The translations under genes were made by a program, and so were the position numbers. The notes below the pieces were generated by a model. The model was not told the origin of the DNA. It did no database searches and saw only the letters and a program-made list of their open reading frames with translations. Of a stretch of DNA of 11,934 nucleotides, positions 6,221 to 11,934 are shown one piece after another. The first letter of the stretch is position 1, and the number at the start of each line of letters is the position of its first letter. The DNA lies in contig JAUXNL010000310.1 of NCBI GenBank assembly GCA_030684415.1, forward strand, positions 1 to 11,934. Direction: 5' to 3'. The DNA comes from Moraxellaceae bacterium. Lineage in GTDB: Bacteria; Pseudomonadota; Gammaproteobacteria; Pseudomonadales; Moraxellaceae.

Positions 6221-7726
6221 ATGCCAGAACAACAAGACGTCGTTTTACCGACGCCGAACCTTCGCCGATTTTCCTATGCCTTTGCCAAACGCCACGGTGT
6301 GATTCTTGACCGCATCGATGCCGGGCGTGCTCGCGTGTTGCACCGGCCCGGCCTGCATCTGACGGCGCTGGCGGAAACCCGGCGCGTGCTGGCCATGCCG
6401 CTGGACTGCCATGAAGTCTCGGCCGACGAGTTCAGCGTCGTGCTGGCGAGGTCGTACCAGAGTGGCTCCAGCGAGTCCATGCAGATGGTGGAAGGCCTTG
6501 GCGACACCATGGATCTGGCCAGTCTGGCGGACATGGTGCCGGAGGCAGAAGACCTCATGGAACAGGAGGACGATGCGCCCATCATCCGCCTGATCAATGC
6601 GCTGCTGACCGAGGCGATTCGCGAAAGCGCCTCCGACATCCATATCGAAACCTACGAAAAACGGCTGTCCGTGCGTTTGCGGGTGGACGGCGTGCTGCGT
6701 GAAATCGTGCAGCCTCGGCGCGAGTTGGCGCCCTTGCTGGTGTCGCGTATCAAGGTCATGGCGCGTCTTGATATTGCCGAAAAGCGCATTCCACAAGATG
6801 GCCGTATTTCGCTGCGTCTGGCGGGCAGGGAGGTGGATGTGCGTGTCTCCACCATGCCGTCCAGCAACGGCGAGCGCGTGGTGCTGCGCTTGCTCGACAA
6901 GCAGGCGGGGCGCCTGGATCTTTCGCATCTGGGCATGGTCGCCCGCGATCATGTACTGCTGCGCGAGCTGATTCACAAGCCGCACGGCATCATTCTGGTC
7001 ACCGGCCCTACCGGCTCGGGCAAAACCACTACCTTGTATGGCGCGCTGACCGAGCTGAACGATAAAACGCGCAACATCCTGACGGTGGAAGACCCCATCG
7101 AATACCAGCTCGAAGGCATCGGCCAGACGCAGGTCAACACCAAGGTCGACATGACGTTTGCCCGTGGCTTGCGCGCCATCCTGCGTCAGGACCCTGATGT
7201 GGTGATGGTGGGCGAAATCCGCGACCTGGAAACGGCCGAGATTGCCGTACAGGCGTCGCTCACAGGTCATCTCGTTTTGTCGACCTTGCACACAAACTCT
7301 GCGGTGGGCGCGGTGACCCGACTGCATGACATGGGCATCGAGCCCTTCTTGCTGTCGTCATCATTATTGGGTGTACTTGCGCAGCGTCTGGTTCGTGTAC
7401 TTTGCCGCGAGTGCCGTGAGCCTTATGAAGCTGATGCCGCCACTTGCACGTTGCTGGGGGTTGATCCGCACAGCGCGGTCACGCTGTACAAGGCCAAGGG
7501 TTGCGCGCACTGCAACCAGCTCGGCTATCGTGGCCGAACCGGCATTTACGAGCTCATCATGATTGATGAAGAATTGCGGCGGCTCATTCATAACAATGCC
7601 GGCGAGCACGAACTCGAAGCCCATGCCCGACAACATGGCCCCAGCATCCGTCAGGATGGTGCACGGAATGTGCTCGCTGGGGTTACCACGCTGGAAGAAG
7701 TCTTGCGCGTGACACGGGAAGACTGA
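6221..7726 (+). CDS. gspE: Type II secretion system assembly ATPase GspE
   Basis: A 501-residue cytoplasmic ATPase, essentially the length of Pseudomonas XcpR. It drives pseudopilus assembly at the inner-membrane platform. The N-terminal domain (about 1-110) would contact GspL. The core follows with SDIHIE at 138-143, an Arg-rich linker, Walker A GPTGSGKTT at 262-270 (Lys268), an Asp box (VEDPIEYQLEG, 289-299), Walker B VVMVGEIRD at 327-335 (Glu332) and a His box (LVLSTLHTNSA, 351-361). The zinc-binding tetracysteine motif (Cys395, Cys398, Cys428, Cys431) is intact, which separates GspE from many retraction ATPases and agrees with the following gsp genes. It is the first gene of the operon, two bases before gspF. 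Start chosen from the AGGA at 6210. Confidence 0.97.
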   Translation: MPEQQDVVLPTPNLRRFSYAFAKRHGVILDRIDAGRARVLHRPGLHLTALAETRRVLAMPLDCHEVSADEFSVVLARSYQSGSSESMQMVEGLGDTMDLASLADMVPEAEDLMEQEDDAPIIRLINALLTEAIRESASDIHIETYEKRLSVRLRVDGVLREIVQPRRELAPLLVSRIKVMARLDIAEKRIPQDGRISLRLAGREVDVRVSTMPSSNGERVVLRLLDKQAGRLDLSHLGMVARDHVLLRELIHKPHGIILVTGPTGSGKTTTLYGALTELNDKTRNILTVEDPIEYQLEGIGQTQVNTKVDMTFARGLRAILRQDPDVVMVGEIRDLETAEIAVQASLTGHLVLSTLHTNSAVGAVTRLHDMGIEPFLLSSSLLGVLAQRLVRVLCRECREPYEADAATCTLLGVDPHSAVTLYKAKGCAHCNQLGYRGRTGIYELIMIDEELRRLIHNNAGEHELEAHARQHGPSIRQDGARNVLAGVTTLEEVLRVTRED

Positions 7727-7728
7727 TC

Positions 7729-8946
7729 ATGCCGGCGTTCGAGTTTGTTTCGGTTGATACGGCAGGGCGCAAGCAAAAAGGAGTGCTCGAAGCTGACAGC
7801 GCTCGTCAGGTGCGTCAGCAGTTGCGCGATAAGGGCTGGCTGCCGGTCTCTGTCGAGCCTGCCGCGGTCGAGCACAAAAGTGCACGGCGCGGATTTTCAC
7901 TCAGCCGCGGTGGCATGAGTGCTTACGAACTGGCCCTGATCACACGTCAGCTGGCGACCCTGATCCAGGCCGGCATTCCCGTCGAGGAAACGCTGCGTGC
8001 GGTCTCGCGGCAAAGCGAACGGCCCGCCTTGCAAAGCCTGACGCTGGCCGTGCGGGCAAGAGTCAGCGAAGGCTATACGCTGGCACAATCCATGAGCGAA
8101 TTCCCGCAGGCATTTCCGGATCTGTATCGCGCGACCGTGTCGGCGGGTGAAAAATCCGGCCATCTGGATCTGGTGCTCAACCAGCTCGCCGATTACACCG
8201 AATCGCGCTATGACATTCAGAAAAAAATACAGGGCGCGATGATTTACCCCGCGATCCTGACCCTGCTGGCGACCGTGATCGTGATCGGCCTGCTGACCTA
8301 TGTTGTGCCCGATATCGTGAAAGTATTCGACAACACACGGCAGCAACTCCCCTTGCTCACGCGAGGACTGATCTGGACCAGCGATTTCCTCAAGGCCGTG
8401 GGCCCTTATGCCATTGTCATTCTTGTTGTTGGCGGCCTTGCATCACGCCCGCTCTGGCGGCGTGACGACGTGCGTTATCGGCTGCATGGCTGGCAGCTAC
8501 GGTTTCCCTTGATCCGCAAGTTGGTGCGGGGGGCTAATGCCTCACGCTTTGCCAGCACGCTCAGTATTCTGACCCGCAGTGGGGTACCGCTGGTCGAGGC
8601 CCTGAAAATTGCGGCGGAGGTCAGCTCTAACTGGCATATCCGTGACGCCATCCGGCAAACTGCGGTGAAGGTTACAGAAGGTGGCAGCCTCAGCCGTGCA
8701 TTGGAAGAAAGCGGCCATTTTCCGCCCATGATGATGCAGATGATTGCCAGCGGCGAGCAAAGCGGCGAGCTGGACGAGATGCTCGCGCGCGCCGCGACCA
8801 TGCAGGAAAAGGAGCTGGGAAACCTGGTGACCACACTGGTGGGCTTGTTCGAGCCACTCATGTTGCTGCTGATGGCGGGAGTCGTGCTGATGATTGTGCT
8901 GGCGATCATGCTGCCCATCCTGTCCATGAACAATCTGGTGGGTTAG
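7729..8946 (+). CDS. gspF: Type II secretion system inner-membrane platform protein GspF
   Basis: A 405-residue polytopic membrane protein, the same length as Pseudomonas XcpS. It contacts GspE, GspL and GspM in the assembly platform. Two homologous cytoplasmic domains are visible: one around 65-165 (LITRQLATLIQAGIPVEETL, then AGEKSGHLD), the other around 268-365 (RFASTLSILTRSGVPLVEAL, then SGEQSGELDEML). Membrane segments lie at about 172-193, 223-243 and 367-398, the usual three. The N-terminal 55 residues form the small domain typical of GspF. A GGGAAG about ten bases upstream of the ATG supports the start. The following 63-bp gap before gspG is the only real gap in the operon. Confidence 0.97.
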   Translation: MPAFEFVSVDTAGRKQKGVLEADSARQVRQQLRDKGWLPVSVEPAAVEHKSARRGFSLSRGGMSAYELALITRQLATLIQAGIPVEETLRAVSRQSERPALQSLTLAVRARVSEGYTLAQSMSEFPQAFPDLYRATVSAGEKSGHLDLVLNQLADYTESRYDIQKKIQGAMIYPAILTLLATVIVIGLLTYVVPDIVKVFDNTRQQLPLLTRGLIWTSDFLKAVGPYAIVILVVGGLASRPLWRRDDVRYRLHGWQLRFPLIRKLVRGANASRFASTLSILTRSGVPLVEALKIAAEVSSNWHIRDAIRQTAVKVTEGGSLSRALEESGHFPPMMMQMIASGEQSGELDEMLARAATMQEKELGNLVTTLVGLFEPLMLLLMAGVVLMIVLAIMLPILSMNNLVG

Positions 8947-8995
8947 CGAGCGACTGGCCCGGCAGAATACAAGCTCTATCGTCATCACACTTGTT

Positions 8996-9001
8996 GAGGA
9001 G
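8996..9001 (+). promoter_or_regulatory. Strong ribosome binding site that fixes the GTG start of gspG
   Basis: GAGGAG ends eight bases before GTG 9010 and is the best Shine-Dalgarno match in the operon. There is no ATG between it and the cleavage motif, so the GTG start is secure. Confidence 0.75.
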
Positions 9002-9009
9002 AAAAAATC

Positions 9010-9432
9010 GTGACAGTTGCAGGCAAAAGGCAGCGTGGCTTTACCCTGATTGAAATCATGGTGGTGGTGGCCATTCTGGGTATTCTCGCCACCATCGTGA
9101 TGACTAATGTTGTCGGCAAAGACGATCAGGCGCGTGTGACCACGACCAAGACCAGCCTGGGTGCGGTCGCTAATGCGCTGCAGATGTACAAGCTCGATAA
9201 TCACAAGTACCCGACAACCGATGAAGGACTGGAAGCGCTGGTGACCCGCGCGGCCTCGGCCAAGACTTTTCCGGACGGTGGCTATCTCAAGCGCCTGCCC
9301 GAAGACTCCTGGGGCAATCCACTTCGGTATGTAACCCCGGGCGATGCCGGCCGGCCCTTCGAGCTGTATTCCTTGGGCGAAGACGGTGTCGAGGGCGGAG
9401 AAGGTTACGCCGCCGACATTTATTACGAATAA
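9010..9432 (+). CDS. gspG: Type II secretion system major pseudopilin GspG
   Basis: A 140-residue prepilin-like protein with a GTG start. The leader is ten residues (KRQRG), cut by prepilin peptidase between Gly10 and Phe11; mature Glu5 is Glu15 and the hydrophobic helix spans about 11-33. The C-terminal half has the family pattern: YPTTDEGLEAL at 67-77, GGYLKRLPEDSWGNPLRY at 90-107 and the acidic loop SLGEDGVEGGEG (121-132) that forms the calcium site in known GspG structures. It polymerises into the periplasmic pseudopilus. A 63-bp gap and a strong ribosome binding site precede it, which fits its need for many more copies than the minor pseudopilins. Confidence 0.97.
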   Translation: MTVAGKRQRGFTLIEIMVVVAILGILATIVMTNVVGKDDQARVTTTKTSLGAVANALQMYKLDNHKYPTTDEGLEALVTRAASAKTFPDGGYLKRLPEDSWGNPLRYVTPGDAGRPFELYSLGEDGVEGGEGYAADIYYE

Positions 9433-9438
9433 GCTGGC

Positions 9439-10077
9439 ATGTTGCGGCCACTGAACATCGCGCTCCGTCATCCGGCCGGCTTTACGCTGCTGGAAGTATT
9501 GATGGTCGTGCTGGTGGTCGGCATCCTGAGCTCGATTGTGCTGCTCAATATCAATCTGGGCGGCCCTGAACGCCGGATGGCGGATGAGACTGAACGGCTC
9601 GCGTCCGTACTGTCGCTGGCCGCCGAAGAAGCGGTCATGCAGAACCGTGAATATGGCCTGCTTCTGGAAGAGCAGGCCTATCACTTCTTATGTTTCGATG
9701 AAAAAAAGCAGAAGTGGCGCGGCTGCACTGAGACCCCGTTTTTGTCGCATGATCTTCCGGAAGGTTTGGAGCTGCGGCTGATGTCTGGGCAGAAGCTTCG
9801 CCTGCCTCAGAAAAAAGCCAAACAACAACTGACGCTAAATCCAGAAAAAATTTCGGCAATCAACGCGGAAGGTGGCGAGACACTCAAGGATGACATGACA
9901 GCTCCTGTTCTCGAGCCTGATGTGCTGTTGCTGTCCAGTGGTGAAGGTATTGCGGTCGAGTTGCAAATCCGTGTCCGCGAAAATCCCTTGCAGCACACCG
10001 TTATCCGCCTGGATGAAATTGGCCGCGTCAGTGTGGGCGATAAAGCGTCGCCAAGCGGGGAAGCAAGTGCGCCCTGA
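9439..10077 (+). CDS. gspH: Type II secretion system minor pseudopilin GspH
   Basis: A 212-residue prepilin-like protein. Cleavage is expected between Gly14 and Phe15 (HPAG before FTLLEVLMVV), with Glu19 at mature position 5 and a hydrophobic helix at about 15-38. The late segment PDVLLLSSGEGIAVELQI (160-177) matches the GspH C-terminal signature. GspH joins the pseudopilus fibre to the GspI-J-K tip. It is longer than many GspH proteins (often about 150-190 residues); the extra length seems to be a Lys/Gln/Asp-rich stretch at about 119-158. It starts six bases after the gspG stop with only a weak ribosome binding site, suggesting coupling. Its 3' end overlaps gspI by 11 bp. Confidence 0.9.
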   Translation: MLRPLNIALRHPAGFTLLEVLMVVLVVGILSSIVLLNINLGGPERRMADETERLASVLSLAAEEAVMQNREYGLLLEEQAYHFLCFDEKKQKWRGCTETPFLSHDLPEGLELRLMSGQKLRLPQKKAKQQLTLNPEKISAINAEGGETLKDDMTAPVLEPDVLLLSSGEGIAVELQIRVRENPLQHTVIRLDEIGRVSVGDKASPSGEASAP

Positions 10078-10513
10078 CCTTCATGTTCGCCATCATTCTC
10101 GTGTGCTGTCTGGTGTGAGCCTGAGCCGTGGCTTTACGCTGATTGAGGTGCTGGTGGCACTGGCCATTTTTGCGATTGCGGCAGTGGCGCTGTTGAGCGC
10201 ACAAAGCAGTCAGTTAAAAACGGATCAGCGCCTTGAAGACAAAATGCTTGCGCATTGGGTGGGACTGAATCATCTGACCGAACTGGAGTTACAACAGGCG
10301 TTTCCGGAAACCGGTCAAGGCCAGCGCAAAGTGCGCATGGCTGATCGCGACTGGTTGCTGACCAGCAAGGTGTCACCAACGCCAAGCCCGGATGTGCGTC
10401 GCATCGACGTTGCGGTCAGCGAGCCTGGCACAGGCATGAATGATGCGCCACCGGCCATTACCCGGCTCTCTGCATTTTTACCGCGCCCACGGCGGCAAAA
10501 TGCCAATGATTAA
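10067..10513 (+). CDS. gspI: Type II secretion system minor pseudopilin GspI
   Basis: A 148-residue prepilin-like protein. The motif SLSRG before FTLIEVLVALAIFAIAAVALL gives a predicted cut after Gly22, with mature Glu5 present. KMLAHWVGLNHLTELE (59-74) and the RDWLLTSKVSPTPSPDVRRIDVAV stretch (94-117) are typical of GspI, which forms the core of the tip with J and K. No ATG lies between the gspH end and the motif. GTG 10067 is preferred because GGGGAA lies at 10057-10062; it gives a somewhat long leader of 22 residues. GTG 10103 and GTG 10115 are alternatives with shorter leaders but no clear ribosome binding site. The gene overlaps gspH by 11 bp and gspJ by 14 bp. Confidence 0.9.
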   Translation: MRPDLHVRHHSRVLSGVSLSRGFTLIEVLVALAIFAIAAVALLSAQSSQLKTDQRLEDKMLAHWVGLNHLTELELQQAFPETGQGQRKVRMADRDWLLTSKVSPTPSPDVRRIDVAVSEPGTGMNDAPPAITRLSAFLPRPRRQNAND

Positions 10514-11150
10514 ATCAGCCTGTCGCAGGGCCACCTCTGGCTTTACGTTGCTGGAGCTGTTGGTGGCGGTTGCCATTCTGGCGCTGCTGGCAACCGGCGC
10601 CTACAAGTTGCTGACCTCCACTCTTGCGGTGCGTGAAACGACGCAACAGCACCAGCAGCAACGATTGGCCCTGCAAAAGGCGTTCAATCTGATCCAGCGT
10701 GATTTTCAGCAGGCCGTGCAGCGCCCGGTGCGTGATGAGTATGGTGATGCGCAGCCGGCGCTGTATTTGCCGCAGGCCAATGTTGTCGAGTTCACACGTA
10801 CCGGTTGGCGCAATCCGATGGGCGAGACCCGCAGTGAAATGGTCCGTCTGCGTTACCGTGTGGAGAACGGCGAGCTGATTCGGGAGCGCTGGGACATGCT
10901 CGACCGTGTGCGCACGGCCGCGCCACAGCGCTTGGTATTGCTCGACAACGTCAGCGACTTCCGTTTGCGTATTTATAGCGGTGGTGGTTGGAGCAGCGAA
11001 TGGCCCTTGCTGACTGCAAATGCCACGGAGCGCTCCAACACGCCCATCCCCGAAGGGGTAGAAATGGAGTTCCGGCTGGAGGGAAAGGGGATGTTGCGGC
11101 GCCTGATCCGTTTGCCGGAAGGAGAGGCCAGTGCCAGCCAGACGCCTTGA
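10500..11150 (+). CDS. gspJ: Type II secretion system minor pseudopilin GspJ
   Basis: A 216-residue prepilin-like protein. Cleavage is expected after Gly14 (RRATSG before FTLLELLVAV), with Glu19 at mature position 5 and the helix at about 15-38. A Gln-rich stretch (49-61) extends the helix. The segments VEFTRTGWRNPMGETRSEM (96-114) and LRYRVENGELIRERW (117-131) are characteristic of GspJ. It forms the tip complex with GspI and GspK in the periplasm. The start is ATG 10500; ATG 10506 is equally possible. A frame extension to 10440 would make the leader too long and overlap gspI much more. It overlaps gspI by 14 bp and gspK by 20 bp. Confidence 0.94.
   Translation: MPMIKSACRRATSGFTLLELLVAVAILALLATGAYKLLTSTLAVRETTQQHQQQRLALQKAFNLIQRDFQQAVQRPVRDEYGDAQPALYLPQANVVEFTRTGWRNPMGETRSEMVRLRYRVENGELIRERWDMLDRVRTAAPQRLVLLDNVSDFRLRIYSGGGWSSEWPLLTANATERSNTPIPEGVEMEFRLEGKGMLRRLIRLPEGEASASQTP
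11119..11124 (+). promoter_or_regulatory. Ribosome binding site inside gspJ that fixes the GTG start of gspK
   Basis: AAGGAG lies within the last codons of gspJ, six bases before GTG 11131. No ATG exists between it and the prepilin cleavage motif. Confidence 0.7.
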
Positions 11151-11934
11151 ACCATTCCATCCGACACAGCAACGTGGCGTGGCGCTGATTACCGTGCTGT
11201 TGATCGTGGCGCTGACGGTGTTGCTCACCGCGGGCATGATGCGCAGCCAGCATGATGCATTGCGCCATGCGGAGGGCTTGTTCAGTCAGGATCAGGCAGT
11301 GCTGTATACCTCCGGCGCCGAAGCCTTCGCGCGCGACCTGCTGTTTCGTGATCACGAGAATGACAAGCGCAAAAACCGTGAAGTCGACAGCCTGGGCGAA
11401 ACATGGGCGCGCCCATTGCCGCCGTTTCCTGTTGAAGGTGGCATGCTGCTCGCGCAGATCAGTGATTTGCAGGGGCGTTTCAACGTGAACCGTCTCTGGC
11501 ATGACAATGCGCCGGATGAAGAGGCCATGGCCATTTTCATCCGGTTGCTGGATGCGCTGGAGTTGCCCCCGGAGCTGGGCCCTGCTTTGCGTGACTGGTT
11601 GGATGCCGACACGGACCCCGATGGACCCGAGGGGGCGGAAGATGACTTTTATACCCGGCTTCCGGTTCCCTACCGGACGGCAAATCGTCCGCTGGCCGAT
11701 ATTTCCGAGCTGCAGTTGATCAAAGGCTTTACGCCTGAGGTGGTAGCCGCACTGCGGCCGTATGTCGCCACACTTTCGCCGTCGACACTGATCAATGTGA
11801 ATACGGCAGATCCGGTGGTACTGCAGGCGTTGGCCGATACCCTGAGCAAACGCACGGCGGAAGATGTGGCTGAAAAGCGTCCGGCAGATGGCTACGGCAC
11901 CGTTCAGGATTTTCTGGCCGAGCCTGTGTTCAAT
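11131..11934 (+). CDS. gspK: Type II secretion system minor pseudopilin GspK (3' partial)
   Basis: An open frame of 268 codons from GTG 11131 runs off the right edge; family members have about 310-340 residues, so roughly the last fifth is missing. The leader ends QQRG (13-16), followed by VALITVLLIVALTVLL. Mature position 5 is Thr, not Glu; lack of this Glu is normal for GspK, which caps the pseudopilus. The mature part shows MLLAQISDLQGRFNVNRL (116-133), a LRDWLDADTDPDGPEGAEDDFY stretch (153-174) with the acidic residues of the calcium-binding region, and INVNTADPVVLQAL (223-236), all family features. It overlaps gspJ by 20 bp, the largest overlap in the operon. gspL and gspM would be expected beyond the edge. 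Confidence 0.95.
   Translation, partial: MPARRLEPFHPTQQRGVALITVLLIVALTVLLTAGMMRSQHDALRHAEGLFSQDQAVLYTSGAEAFARDLLFRDHENDKRKNREVDSLGETWARPLPPFPVEGGMLLAQISDLQGRFNVNRLWHDNAPDEEAMAIFIRLLDALELPPELGPALRDWLDADTDPDGPEGAEDDFYTRLPVPYRTANRPLADISELQLIKGFTPEVVAALRPYVATLSPSTLINVNTADPVVLQALADTLSKRTAEDVAEKRPADGYGTVQDFLAEPVFN

Noticed and set aside
6245..7327. 360-codon open frame on the minus strand opposite gspE
   Set aside because: The product is His/Gln-rich with no domain pattern. It mirrors the codon bias of gspE, which has every motif intact.
8749..8770. Direct repeat of AGCGGCGAGC with a two-base spacer
   Set aside because: It encodes the conserved SGEQSGE motif of GspF, so protein constraint explains it.
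8947..9009. Possible internal promoter before gspG
   Set aside because: An AT-containing GAATAC could serve as a -10, but no acceptable -35 lies at the right distance.
9059..9072. Short TGG repeat
   Set aside because: It encodes the Met-Val-Val-Val run of the GspG helix and is no microsatellite of note.
8542..9684. 380-codon minus-strand frame opposite gspF, gspG and gspH
   Set aside because: It spans three clear gsp genes and gives a His/Gln-rich low-complexity product, as expected of an antisense shadow.
9920..10066. Longer gspI frame starting inside gspH
   Set aside because: The added 49 residues are an out-of-frame translation of gspH, Cys-rich at the start, and would bury the prepilin leader.
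10440..10499. Longer gspJ frame
   Set aside because: It would add 20 residues before the prepilin leader and increase the gspI overlap; ATG 10500 gives a normal leader.
10515..11237. 240-codon minus-strand frame opposite gspJ and gspK
   Set aside because: No recognisable domain, and it lies opposite well-conserved pseudopilin genes.

Overview
The window looks like chromosomal DNA of a free-living, moderately GC-rich gammaproteobacterium, perhaps Pseudomonadales or Oceanospirillales (for example an Alcanivorax- or Marinobacter-like marine bacterium). The type II secretion genes run gspE-F-G-H-I-J-K, as in the Pseudomonas Xcp system, and GspE and GspF have Xcp-like lengths. The genus is a guess. 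No transposase, tRNA, rRNA, CRISPR array or prophage gene was seen. Almost all the DNA is coding, and no gene-free stretch exceeds 200 bases.

Region 1 (1-4211, plus strand) is a tightly packed signalling operon cut by the left edge. It holds the triple-receiver tail of a hybrid histidine kinase, a CheR methyltransferase, a single-domain response regulator, a CheB methylesterase that has no receiver of its own, and a REC-PAS-PilZ protein. It has chemotaxis-type adaptation enzymes, but no methyl-accepting receptor, CheA or CheW is visible. The last protein has intact c-di-GMP-binding motifs, so the likely output is c-di-GMP-linked physiology rather than classical flagellar steering.

Region 2 (4358-6030, minus strand) is a two-gene operon: a soluble protein that resembles the DUF432 family, then an MscS-type mechanosensitive channel overlapping it by 4 bp. 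It converges on region 1 across 146 bp that holds two hairpins.

Region 3 (6031-6220) is a divergent control region. It has a candidate promoter on each strand, a dyad that frames the gspE -35 box, and a structured gspE leader with two GC-rich hairpins.

Region 4 (6221 to the right edge, plus strand) is the type II secretion operon: ATPase gspE, inner-membrane platform gspF, major pseudopilin gspG and minor pseudopilins gspH, gspI, gspJ and gspK (cut by the edge). The only sizeable internal gap lies before gspG, which has the strongest ribosome binding site. The minor pseudopilin genes overlap increasingly (11, 14 and 20 bp), consistent with coupled synthesis of the pseudopilus tip complex. 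gspC and gspD are not next to gspE in this window.
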